Assembly (NCBI GenBank): GCA_034926785.1
Contig: JAYFQU010000001.1
Location: 1 to 64,000 of the forward strand
Direction of reading: 5' to 3'
DNA length: 64,000 nucleotides
From: UBA7703 sp034926785
Lineage (GTDB): Bacteria; Bacillota; Clostridia; Christensenellales; CAG-138
Part shown: positions 33,717 to 41,291 of the stretch, piece by piece
Position numbering within the stretch: the first letter of the stretch is position 1
Layout of the letters: every line of letters begins with the position of its first letter
Position numbers and translations under genes: made by a program
The notes under the pieces: model-generated
What the model was told of the DNA's origin: nothing
The model's input: the letters and a program-made list of their open reading frames with translations, nothing else
Database searches by the model: none

Positions 33717-34106
33717 CTATTCCCTTGGCGGCTTTTCCGTTTCCTCCGCAAACGCCCTGTCGATGCATTCCCGCATGATGCCATACACAACGGTCAAGTC
33801 GCGCATGTCGCTTTCGAAACCCGGCGCGCCTTTGCCGGCCTGTATACTCTGGCTCAGCGCATCGCAGCTTTTCGCAAGGCGAACCATTCCGAGGTTGTAA
33901 GCCTTGATCTTCAGCCGTTGCGCCAGCAGGCCCGCCTTGTAATAGTCCCCGGTCTGGATTGAAGACACAATGGCGGAATAGTCCAAGTCTCCCGCAAATC
34001 GCCTCAGGTTTTTTTCATAGACGTCTTCATCACCCGCACACCTGCGCTTGCCAATGTCGATATGAATAATACTGTTGCATAAGATCTCTTTAACCCTGTT
34101 GTTCAT
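33717..34106 (-). CDS. Hpt-like protein lacking the phospho-accepting histidine
   Basis: A 129-residue all-helical protein. The middle (FAGDLDYSAIVSSIQTGDYY, then KAGLLAQRLKIKAYNLG, then MVRLAKSCDALSQSI) follows the pattern of histidine phosphotransfer domains: an acidic first helix, a two-helix hairpin AxxLKxxAxNLG and an ArLakxc second part. In true Hpt domains the position before xxLKG is a His; here it is Gln (AQRLKIK). The protein may therefore be a regulatory or structural pseudo-Hpt rather than a phosphorelay carrier. No receiver or kinase is next to it. A weak extended -10 (34128-34136) precedes it. Confidence 0.6.
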   Translation of the reverse strand: MNNRVKEILCNSIIHIDIGKRRCAGDEDVYEKNLRRFAGDLDYSAIVSSIQTGDYYKAGLLAQRLKIKAYNLGMVRLAKSCDALSQSIQAGKGAPGFESDMRDLTVVYGIMRECIDRAFAEETEKPPRE

Positions 34107-34453
34107 TCCCTGTCACCGCCTTGACCCATTCTAGCACACTTATGGGATTCAGCCTAATCTGGCGCGCTGTCGGTCGATTGCCTGCAGATTATCGGCGGAG
34201 GCCGCTCCAACGTACGGAGAGCCAGGCGCGTTTGCGCGTCTGGCAAATTATATCATTTTAAGCGTATCGTGCGGCTAAAACGGCGAACAGAAATTTTCTT
34301 ATTGCTTCTAACGCGGATGTCGGCATGCGGCGCATCTGCTATGCGCCGGTTCACACACGGTTCAACAGGCGAAGCGGAATCCCCGCCAGAACGGGGCCAT
34401 CCCATTTTTTCTCTCCGCGCATGGGATACCGATTTGCCCCGCCGGCATCCCTG
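34107..34453. other. Intergenic region between the Hpt-like gene and the arsenic operon end
   Basis: About 350 bases without a gene. It contains, on the minus strand, an extended -10 TGCTAGAAT (34128-34136) serving the Hpt-like gene; a 10-bp hairpin GCCAGGCGCG/CGCGTCTGGC (34221-34244); and a CCCCG/CGGGG hairpin near 34380-34395 past the end of the CoA-disulfide reductase gene. None has a clear T-run. Confidence 0.4.
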
Positions 34454-36115
34454 TTAATTCTGTATTTTCCGCTGTCTTTTCCTTCGAACAGCAGCATATT
34501 GGTTCATCCCGCCGGAGAGGTTGTAGACGCGCCGGAACCCCATATGCAGCAGAATATTCTGCGCGGCGTTGCCCGTCGTGCCCTTGTTGCAGTAGGTCAC
34601 GGTCGTCCGGTCATGATCAAGCTGTTTTGCCGCTTCCCGGAGCCCCGCGTGCGGCAGGTTGATCGCGCCGTCCACATGCGCCTTTGCATATTGTTCCGGC
34701 GCGCGCGTGTCGATGATGGTCAGCTGTTCCCCTGCGCTCTGCCGCGCGAGCAGTTCCTCAGCCGTCAGGAGTGGGCGCGCGTTGTGAATCGCATTCTCGA
34801 GGATCATGCCCGTATACTGCACAGGGTCCTTTGTGGTGGAAAACGGCGGCGCGTACGCAAGATCGAGATAAAACAGATCCTCCGCCTTCGCGCCGTAGGT
34901 TATCGCCGTGGCGAACACGTCGATGCGCTTGTCCACCCCGGCGCCGCCTACGATCTGCACGCCCAGCAGCCGACCCGTGGCGCGCTCGGCGACGGCTTTG
35001 ATCACCATCTCTTTCCCGCCGAGGTATTCCGGCCTGTCGGGCTTGGTATTATGGCAAACCACCGTGTCATACCCCGCTTCGAGAGCCTCGCGCTCGGAAA
35101 GTCCCGTCTGCCCGACACTCAGCCCCAGCACGCGGAAAATGCCCGTGCCAAGCGTGCCGCGATAGGCAAGGTTCCCTCCCGTCGCGCAGTCCCCCGCGAT
35201 GCGGCCGGTTTTGTTCGCCGTCGAACCCAATGGGCGGTAAACCTGTTTTCCGGTCACGACATGGAATTGTTCCACACAGTCTCCGCAGGCATAAACATCC
35301 GCAACATTGGTCTCCATGCGCTCGTTGACGAGGATTGCGCCGGACTTGCCGAGCGCGACGCCCGCCCCCGCGGCCAGCTCCGTATTTGGCTTGACCCCGG
35401 TGGAGAGCAGCACCATCCCGGCGGGAATGCTTGTTCCGTCCGCCAGCACGACCCTGTCTTCCGCAATCTCCGCAATGGAAACCCCGGTCATAACGGCGGC
35501 GCCGCTCCGTCCGAGGTGCTCTTCGACATGGATCGCCATATCGGGATCCAGCCCCGGCGTTACCTGCGGCAGTTTCTCCAGCAAAGTGACGGTTATGCCG
35601 AGCCGCGCAAGGCTTTCGCACATCTCCAGTCCGACAAAGCCGGTGCCGATCACCACCGCCGACCTTGGCTTTTTCTCATCCAGAAAGGATTTGATGCGCA
35701 ACATGTCGTTGATGTTGCGGAGGGTGAATACCTGCCCCCGTTCCCGTCCGGGGATCGGCGGTGTTACCGCGCTCGCCCCCGTCGCGAGGATGAGCTTGTC
35801 ATATTCATCCGGAAAGATTTCGCCAGAGATTCGGTTTTTGACCAAAATACGCTTCTTCACGGGATCGATCGAGAGCACCTCGTGCCGCGTCTTGATCTCT
35901 ACGTTATATTTGCTCCGAAAAAACGCCGGATCGCGCGGGGTCAGTTCCTCCGCGCGGTCCACCTCGCCGCCAAGGAAATAAGGCATGCCGCAGCCGGAGT
36001 AGGAGATGATAGAATCCTTTTCATAGATCGTAATCTCGGCGTCCTCCGTGTTCCGTCTGGCCTTTGCCGCGGCGGAAGTCCCGGCGGCGACCGCTCCAAC
36101 AACGATGATTTTCAT
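34454..36115 (-). CDS. CoA-disulfide reductase/NADH oxidase with C-terminal rhodanese domain
   Basis: A 553-residue flavoprotein. Residues 1-445 form the pyridine-nucleotide disulfide oxidoreductase part: FAD loop VVGAVAAGTSAAAKA, the redox Cys42 in YSGCGMPYF, NAD loop VVIGTGFVGLEMCESLA and YACGDC. Residues about 450-553 are a rhodanese domain with the active Cys in YCNKGTTGNA. Such fusions (CoADR-RHD) reduce CoA disulfides or per/polysulfides. Its position as last gene of the arsenic operon suggests thiol repair during metalloid stress. AAGGGAGCGC precedes the ATG. Confidence 0.92.
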   Translation of the reverse strand: MKIIVVGAVAAGTSAAAKARRNTEDAEITIYEKDSIISYSGCGMPYFLGGEVDRAEELTPRDPAFFRSKYNVEIKTRHEVLSIDPVKKRILVKNRISGEIFPDEYDKLILATGASAVTPPIPGRERGQVFTLRNINDMLRIKSFLDEKKPRSAVVIGTGFVGLEMCESLARLGITVTLLEKLPQVTPGLDPDMAIHVEEHLGRSGAAVMTGVSIAEIAEDRVVLADGTSIPAGMVLLSTGVKPNTELAAGAGVALGKSGAILVNERMETNVADVYACGDCVEQFHVVTGKQVYRPLGSTANKTGRIAGDCATGGNLAYRGTLGTGIFRVLGLSVGQTGLSEREALEAGYDTVVCHNTKPDRPEYLGGKEMVIKAVAERATGRLLGVQIVGGAGVDKRIDVFATAITYGAKAEDLFYLDLAYAPPFSTTKDPVQYTGMILENAIHNARPLLTAEELLARQSAGEQLTIIDTRAPEQYAKAHVDGAINLPHAGLREAAKQLDHDRTTVTYCNKGTTGNAAQNILLHMGFRRVYNLSGGMNQYAAVRRKRQRKIQN

Positions 36116-36145
36116 TTGGTGCGCTCCCTTCAGCGGCTGCGTTCG

Positions 36146-37201
36146 CTACTTCGATTGTTCCGGAAACCAGTATACCGTGCGGTTTGCGATCTTCACCAGC
36201 GTGAGCATCACGGGCACCTCGACCAAAACGCCGACGATTGTCGCGAGCGCGACGGGGCTCTTCGCCCCAAAGAGCGAAATCGCGACCGCAACGGAAAGCT
36301 CAAAGAAGTTGGAAGCGCCGATCATCCCCGCGGGCGCGGCGATATCATGTGACAGCTTGAGCAGTTTTCCCGCGCCATAGGCGATGAAGAAAATCAGAAA
36401 TGTCTGAATCACGAGCGGCACCGCGATGAGCACGATATGCAGCGGGTTTTCGAGGATCACCCGCCCCTGGAAGGAGAAGATGATCACGAGCGTCAGCAGC
36501 AGGCCAACGATGGTCACATTGTTGAATTTCGGCAGAAAGCTCGTTTCAAAATACTCCGGCCCGTGGCGTTTCATCACGCTGGCACGCGTCAAAACACCGC
36601 CCGCCAGCGGAATCACCACAAAGAGCACAACGGAGAGCAGTAGCGTATCCCAGGGAATCTTCACCCCGCCGATGCCGAGCAGCAGCGCGACGATGGGTGT
36701 AAACGCCACGAGGATGATCAGGTCGTTGGTCGCGACCTGCACCACGGTATACGCGGGATTGCCCCTGGTCAGATGGCTCCAGACAAACACCATCGCCGTG
36801 CAGGGCGCGGCCCCCAGCAAGATTGCCCCCGCCAGATAATCCTTCGCCAGTTCGGCGGGGATCAGCGCGCGGAAGATCACGAAAAAGAACAACCACGCGA
36901 TGCCAAACATCGTAAACGGCTTGATCAGCCAGTTGGTTACCCAGGTGACAAACAGCCCCTTCGGGTTTTTGCCGACGTTTTTAATGCTCTGAAAATCCAC
37001 CTTGAGCATCATGGGATAGATCATGAGCCAGATGAGAATCGCAATCGGGATCGAGACGTTGGCATACTCAAACCGGCCTAAAAACGCAGGGATACCGGGT
37101 AGAAACTGACCGATCAGCACGCCCGCAACCATACAGAGGATGACCCAAACCGTCAGATATTTTTCAAAGAAACCAATACCGGAGCTCTTCTTCGATTCCA
37201 T
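36146..37201 (-). CDS. acr3: Acr3-type arsenite efflux transporter
   Basis: A 351-residue membrane protein with ten predicted helices, fitting the ACR3 branch of arsenite exporters (bile acid:sodium symporter superfamily), not ArsB. The essential cysteine in AAPCTAMVFVWS is Cys134. It extrudes As(III) or Sb(III) driven by the proton motive force; no ArsA ATPase is encoded here. It lies 30 bases upstream of the CoA-disulfide reductase gene and 34 bases after the thioredoxin-like gene. Confidence 0.95.
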   Translation of the reverse strand: MESKKSSGIGFFEKYLTVWVILCMVAGVLIGQFLPGIPAFLGRFEYANVSIPIAILIWLMIYPMMLKVDFQSIKNVGKNPKGLFVTWVTNWLIKPFTMFGIAWLFFFVIFRALIPAELAKDYLAGAILLGAAPCTAMVFVWSHLTRGNPAYTVVQVATNDLIILVAFTPIVALLLGIGGVKIPWDTLLLSVVLFVVIPLAGGVLTRASVMKRHGPEYFETSFLPKFNNVTIVGLLLTLVIIFSFQGRVILENPLHIVLIAVPLVIQTFLIFFIAYGAGKLLKLSHDIAAPAGMIGASNFFELSVAVAISLFGAKSPVALATIVGVLVEVPVMLTLVKIANRTVYWFPEQSK

Positions 37202-37235
37202 TTGTGTTCCTCTTTTCGTTTGCTTTTCCCGTTGT

Positions 37236-37589
37236 TCAGCGAACTTTTTTCAGGATGGCGACAACCTCGTCCACCTTGAGCGCCTTTCCCAAGGAAACAA
37301 CCTTGCCGTCCACCACCAGTGCGGGCGTACTCATCACGCCAAAGGCGGCCATCTTGGCATAGTCCGTCACGTGTTCAATCGCCGTATCCATCCCCAGCTG
37401 TTCCAGCGCGGCGCGGGTTGCCGCCTCCAGCGCGTTGCACTTTGCGCAGCCGCTGCCAAGCACCTTGACCGAGGGAGCCTCCGCCTTGATCTCTTCCGTC
37501 TGATCCACGCGCTCGCAATCGCACGCGCCGCCGCAGCAGGAGGCGAATTCCGTCTCCGCCGATTTGTTCCGCTTTCCAAAGAGTGGCAT
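37236..37589 (-). CDS. Thioredoxin-like small redox protein with Cys-rich N-terminus
   Basis: A 117-residue protein. Residues about 41-117 form the thioredoxin-like fold of the redox-active disulfide protein 2 family, with the active motif GCAKC (Cys48 and Cys51) and the cis-Pro in MSTPALVVDG. The first 40 residues are an added tail with a cysteine cluster (CCGGACDC, residues 18-25) that may bind As(III) or a metal. It is typically found between ArsP-like permeases and arsenic genes and may pass electrons or metalloid to them. AAGGAGAATCAAGCA precedes the ATG. Confidence 0.85.
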   Translation of the reverse strand: MPLFGKRNKSAETEFASCCGGACDCERVDQTEEIKAEAPSVKVLGSGCAKCNALEAATRAALEQLGMDTAIEHVTDYAKMAAFGVMSTPALVVDGKVVSLGKALKVDEVVAILKKVR

Positions 37590-37606
37590 TGCTTGATTCT
37601 CCTTCT

Positions 37607-38620
37607 CTATACTATAAATGCTTGAATCAGATTAAACAGATATCCAACCAATATGATGCCCACCGTGCAGATCGCGACAAACAGCGCAAGCAGCTTCGGC
37701 TTTACCGCTTTTCGGAGCATGATCATGGAAGGCAGCGAGAGCGTGGTGACCGCCATCATGAACGCGAGCACGGAGCCAAGCAGCGCCCCCTTTGCAAACA
37801 GCGCCTCCGCAATCGGGATTGTACCGAAGATATCCGCATACATCGGAACGCCGATCAGCGTCGCAAGCACCACGCCGAACGGATTTTTGTTACCGAGCGC
37901 CGTGATTACCCACGCTTCGGGAATCCAGTTATGAATCACCGCGCCGATGCCGACGCCGGCCAGCACATAGGGAAACACCTTTCTGAAGGTGTTCGTCATC
38001 TGCTCCTTCGCATAGATCAGGCGATCCTTCACGGTTAAGTCGGGCGAGTCGATATCCACGCTGCCCGCCGTCAGGATAAAGCTCTCGACATACCGCTCCA
38101 TACGCAGTTTTTCAATCAGTGTGCCGCCGAGCACCGCGATGACGAGGCCAAAGAGAACATAGGCCAACGCAACCTTCGCGCCAAAGATGCTCATCAGCAG
38201 CAGCAGGGAACCAAGATCGACCATCGGCGAGGAGATCAGAAAAGAAAACGTCACGCCGACCGGCAGCCCGGCCGAGGTAAAGCCGATGAACAGCGGAATG
38301 GACGAACAGGAGCAAAACGGCGTCACCGTCCCCAGCAGCGCGGCGGCGATATTCGCGCCGAGGCCTCGAAAACGGCCTAAAATCTTCTTGCTTCGCTCCG
38401 GCGGGAAAAAGCTCTGGATATAGCTGATGAAAAAGATCAGCGTGCAGAGCAAAACTGTAATCTTGATGACGTCATAAAGAAAAAATTGCAGGCTCGCAAC
38501 CCAACGATTCGCGGTGTCCAATCCAAGCGCCCCCAAGAGACGGCCGGTCAGCTCGTTGAGCCATTTCATGGCGAGTATTTGATTCTGAAAAAAATCCCAG
38601 ATGGATTTTAATAGCTGCAT
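37607..38620 (-). CDS. ArsP_1/DUF318-family permease
   Basis: A 337-residue permease with eight or more helices and the family signature TPFCSCSSIPLFIGFTSAG (about 100-118), in which a pair of cysteines lies at the start of a membrane helix. Relatives include ArsP, an exporter of trivalent organoarsenicals, and a large group of permeases that go with thioredoxin-like proteins. In an arsR operon an organoarsenical or metalloid export role is the best inference. GAGGAACACC precedes the ATG. Confidence 0.88.
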   Translation of the reverse strand: MQLLKSIWDFFQNQILAMKWLNELTGRLLGALGLDTANRWVASLQFFLYDVIKITVLLCTLIFFISYIQSFFPPERSKKILGRFRGLGANIAAALLGTVTPFCSCSSIPLFIGFTSAGLPVGVTFSFLISSPMVDLGSLLLLMSIFGAKVALAYVLFGLVIAVLGGTLIEKLRMERYVESFILTAGSVDIDSPDLTVKDRLIYAKEQMTNTFRKVFPYVLAGVGIGAVIHNWIPEAWVITALGNKNPFGVVLATLIGVPMYADIFGTIPIAEALFAKGALLGSVLAFMMAVTTLSLPSMIMLRKAVKPKLLALFVAICTVGIILVGYLFNLIQAFIV

Positions 38621-38651
38621 GGTGTTCCTCGGTTCATTCCATGTGGTTTTC

Positions 38652-38969
38652 TTATGCTCTGCAACCGCAGATGTTCGCTTCCCGCTCTTCGTAGGGCGTT
38701 GTGAGTTCGCCTAGCAATTCCATTGCCCGCGCGCTGCCCGATTCGCTGATGCTGTAGTGTGTCCACTTGCCCTCCTGCCGCGCGGAGACAACGCCGGATT
38801 CCACCAGGATTTTCATGTGGTAGGACAGCGCGGACTGGCCGATTCCCAAGTCCTCAATCAGCACGCAGGCGCATTTCTCGCCGGTGCGCAGGCGTTCCAG
38901 AACCCGGAGCCGGTTCTCGTCGCAAAACGCCTTGAAAATTTTGGCATTCTCCTCATATACAGTATTCAC
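38652..38969 (-). CDS. arsR: ArsR-family arsenic-responsive repressor
   Basis: A 105-residue winged-helix repressor. The As(III)-binding cysteines are Cys33 and Cys35 (EKCACVL, the ELCVCDL-type site at helix alpha-3), and a second pair CGC lies at the C-terminus (101-103). The recognition helix is IGQSALSYHMKIL. It should repress its own operon until arsenite binds. The start is GTG. A perfect ATCAA/TTGAT palindrome and a TTGACA promoter lie directly upstream. Confidence 0.93.
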   Translation of the reverse strand: MNTVYEENAKIFKAFCDENRLRVLERLRTGEKCACVLIEDLGIGQSALSYHMKILVESGVVSARQEGKWTHYSISESGSARAMELLGELTTPYEEREANICGCRA

Positions 38970-38982
38970 GGCGGCACCTCAT

Positions 38983-38998
38983 ATCAAAATATCTTGAT
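38983..38998 (-). promoter_or_regulatory. ArsR operator
   Basis: ATCAA (38983-38987) and TTGAT (38994-38998) form a palindrome with a 6-base centre, the pattern of clostridial ArsR sites. It begins just past the predicted transcription start. Confidence 0.7.
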
Positions 38999-39006
38999 TC
39001 GTCATG

Positions 39007-39035
39007 ATCGTACTTCTCAAATCAAATTTTGTCAA
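39007..39035 (-). promoter_or_regulatory. Promoter of the arsenic operon
   Basis: Minus strand: perfect TTGACA (39030-39035), 17-base spacer, TACGAT (39007-39012). Confidence 0.75.
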
Positions 39036-39062
39036 TCTGTTTTTTTCTCAAAGACGCAAAAA

Positions 39063-39090
39063 AGCGCCGGGCGTTTGTACGCCCGGCGCT
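39063..39090 (-). terminator. Terminator hairpin, distal copy, locus A
   Basis: AGCGCCGGGCG (39063-39073) pairs with CGCCCGGCGCT (39080-39090); the minus strand continues with six T. It matches the hairpin at 39287-39314 at 26 of 28 bases, with the 181-bp repeat between them. Confidence 0.8.
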
Positions 39091-39286
39091 CCAGCCCGTA
39101 AAAAAGTCCCGGGATTGTTAAGGGTCGCGGCCCTTAACCCATCGGTTCCGGCTGCGGTGGCTTTGCCACCGCGACGGATCGCCCGGGATCGGGCGGTTTC
39201 TTCGCAGCTCTTTGCCGTTCGGAGTCCGAAGGACGAGAGGCAAAGAGCGGTTGCCCCGTCAAAAAACTTGTTTTTTGACGACCGCA
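39091..39286. repeat. Structured dispersed repeat, copy A (core 39100-39280)
   Basis: The core is 181 bp, 171 of 181 identical to copy B at 59787-59967, without indels; all ten differences are transitions. It contains five predicted hairpins: GTTAAGGG/CCCTTAAC, GCGGTGGC/GCCACCGC, CGCCCG/CGGGCG, a 10-bp GCTCTTTGCC/GGCAAAGAGC stem with an inner GTCC/GGAC, and GTCAAAAAAC/GTTTTTTGAC. It lies after the MFS gene (minus strand) between two copies of the same terminator hairpin. A minus-strand ORF through it is not conserved as protein. Confidence 0.9.
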
Positions 39287-39314
39287 AGCGCCGGGCGTTT
39301 ATACACCCGGCGCT
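39287..39314 (-). terminator. Terminator hairpin, gene-proximal copy, locus A
   Basis: AGCGCCGGGCG (39287-39297) pairs with CACCCGGCGCT (39304-39314), one mismatch. On the minus strand, coming from the MFS gene that ends at 39389, it is met first but is followed by TGCGGTCG rather than a T-run. Confidence 0.7.
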
Positions 39315-39388
39315 CTGCCGATCCGGATTCAAATTTAACTGCAGCTTCTAACAGGATTCAGCCGTTATCGCCGGCTTTGCGGAATTCG

Positions 39389-40612
39389 CTAACTCAGCCG
39401 TACCTCTATCTTGCGCGGATCTTTCACCAGAATTGCCACCGCGAGGTTAACCAGCGAGAGCGCCGCGACCGTATAAAAGATATAGTGCGAGCCAAACGTA
39501 ACCCAGGCGATACCGCCCGTGACACCGACGATGATGGAAACGACGTGATCCATCATCATTGCAAGAGAGAGCGTCGGCGTTACATCCGAATCCGATAAAG
39601 CGATCGATTTCAGATAGATCGTACGGATGATACCCATCTGTGAGGACAGCCGATCCACCACGAACAGCGCGGCGGTGACGAGCACCGGAAGGCCGACCTT
39701 CGCCAGCGCGCCGCTGTTAAAGCCCTGAGTCAAGAGACCATAGCACAGATAGACAAAGATGAATGAGAACGCATCCGCAAACAGCAGTTTTTTCACACCG
39801 AAGCGATCGATCCACTTGCCCAGCTGTGGCATAAAGAACATGCCGAGCGTTGACGCGATGATGCCCAGCAGCACGATGGTATCCACCCGCTGCCCAAGGG
39901 TCTCGATCAATACCCAGGGCCCAAACACCAGCATCACCTGCTTTTGTACGCCGAAGACTACGGCAAGCAAATAGTAATACTTATACTCTTTGCGGAAGAT
40001 CAGCTTGAGCTTCTCCCGTTTGGTGCGCATCTGCCCCACGTCCCGTTTGAGCTTGACGAGCAGCAGCATCGCGACAAAGTAAAAGACCGCGGCGATGACA
40101 AACGGCCACTTCGTCTTGCTCTGAAAGCTGAACACCCCGAAGCGGAAGAGAAAGAACACAATCAGCCCCGCAACCGTCAGCACCGCGAAACTCACGCCGC
40201 CAAACTGGCCCATGCGCTTCCCCAGCTTGTCCGGCTCCGAAAGCGACATGCCGATGCTGTCCCGCAGCGGCATATAGAGATGCACGCCAAGCGAGTTGGT
40301 AAACAGGAACACAAGCATGACCGCAAACGACGGCGTCATAAGACCAAGCACCATCAAGCCGACCGCGGCTATACCCTGCGCGAGAAACGCAATGGTGATG
40401 TCTCCTAAAAACGAGATTGAGCTGACGAGAAAGAATACGATCACGCCCGGCAATTCCCGCGGAAACTCAATCAGCCCGCGCTGAAACCCGTTGGTGTGAT
40501 AGACTTCCTTAAAATAGTTGGATAACAGTCCGTCGCTGAAACCGGCGGCAAGATTGACCGCTACGACGACCGCAAAGAATAAAAACAGGTCCTTTTTCCG
40601 CTTGTCCGACAT
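39389..40612 (-). CDS. Major facilitator superfamily transporter
   Basis: A 407-residue protein with twelve predicted helices, a typical MFS length. The first helix DLFLFFAVVVAVNLAAGFSDG and the loop after helix 2 hold MFS-like spacing, and KWIDRFGVKKLLFADAF is a recognisable second-half A-motif. Substrate is unknown; the sequence does not look like a classical drug exporter. AGAGGGGAACCACACGC precedes the ATG. It ends next to the repeat copy A and shares no operon partner. Confidence 0.85.
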   Translation of the reverse strand: MSDKRKKDLFLFFAVVVAVNLAAGFSDGLLSNYFKEVYHTNGFQRGLIEFPRELPGVIVFFLVSSISFLGDITIAFLAQGIAAVGLMVLGLMTPSFAVMLVFLFTNSLGVHLYMPLRDSIGMSLSEPDKLGKRMGQFGGVSFAVLTVAGLIVFFLFRFGVFSFQSKTKWPFVIAAVFYFVAMLLLVKLKRDVGQMRTKREKLKLIFRKEYKYYYLLAVVFGVQKQVMLVFGPWVLIETLGQRVDTIVLLGIIASTLGMFFMPQLGKWIDRFGVKKLLFADAFSFIFVYLCYGLLTQGFNSGALAKVGLPVLVTAALFVVDRLSSQMGIIRTIYLKSIALSDSDVTPTLSLAMMMDHVVSIIVGVTGGIAWVTFGSHYIFYTVAALSLVNLAVAILVKDPRKIEVRLS

Positions 40613-40763
40613 GCGTGTGGTTCCCCTCTTCGTCGGACATCCTCCGGCGACTTTGCTATACTAACATAGACGAGTCCCATAGTGGAAGAAAAATCGCGCG
40701 GACGCCCGCAGCGGGGCGGCGCAGCCGAACTGCGGCGCTGTCGAGCCCGTGATTCCGAGCACG

Positions 40764-41150
40764 CTATTTTTGCCCCGTTCCTGCGTTGTATTCGTCCAGC
40801 TGGCGTGAAAAATACGCAATTTTATGCGTCACCTTCTCCAGATGCCGATTCATCTCAACAATGTGTTCCTGTACGTCGGCCTTGTGCTGCCTGAGCATGT
40901 CGCAGCGGGTTTGGAGCGTCTGCGGCCCCTGCTGGCTCAGCGCGACAAAATCGCGAATCTGCTTGATCGACATGCCGGTGTTCTTCAGGCAGCAGATGAG
41001 GCCGAGCCATTCCAGATCCGCATCCGAATACTGCCGTATTCCGCTCTTGGTGCGATGAATCTGCGGCAGCAGTCCTTCTTTTTCATAATACCGCAGCACA
41101 TGCGGGCTTAAATTGACCTTCTCCGCAGCGGCTTTCACCGAGTATCCCAT
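40764..41150 (-). CDS. MerR-family transcriptional regulator
   Basis: A 128-residue regulator: winged helix MGYSVKAAAEKVNLSPHVLRYYEKEGLLP at residues 1-29, second wing helix through KQIRDFV, and a coiled-coil dimer helix to the end. The effector domain is short and lacks the metal cysteines, so it is of the organic-ligand or redox type often paired with alcohol dehydrogenases and reductases. It is divergent from the iron alcohol dehydrogenase, with a MerR-style promoter between them. A weak promoter for itself (TTAACG, 17 bases, GATACT) overlaps the same palindrome. Confidence 0.92.
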   Translation of the reverse strand: MGYSVKAAAEKVNLSPHVLRYYEKEGLLPQIHRTKSGIRQYSDADLEWLGLICCLKNTGMSIKQIRDFVALSQQGPQTLQTRCDMLRQHKADVQEHIVEMNRHLEKVTHKIAYFSRQLDEYNAGTGQK

Positions 41151-41186
41151 TTGAGATCCGTCTCCTTAAAAAAGTATCGTTTCCTC

Positions 41187-41217
41187 TTGACTTAACGTTA
41201 ACGTTAAGGTTTATTGT
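41187..41217 (+). promoter_or_regulatory. MerR-controlled promoter with 19-bp spacer and dyad
   Basis: TTGACT (41187-41192) and TATTGT (41212-41217) are 19 bases apart, the over-long spacer typical of MerR-activated promoters. The spacer region holds the perfect 18-bp palindrome CTTAACGTTAACGTTAAG (41191-41208), the expected regulator site. Confidence 0.85.
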
Positions 41218-41291
41218 TACAATATAGCTGTGTACATCCTTGTGTCAAGAACGATACCGATCCACCAAAAACAATACAGGAGAATTGGGAC

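Noticed and set aside
39048..39332. Minus-strand ORF across repeat copy A, with a similar ORF across copy B (59621-60010)
   Set aside because: Both come from the same repeated DNA. Many of the ten differences between the copies change residues, there is no ribosome binding site, and the hairpins explain the conservation better.
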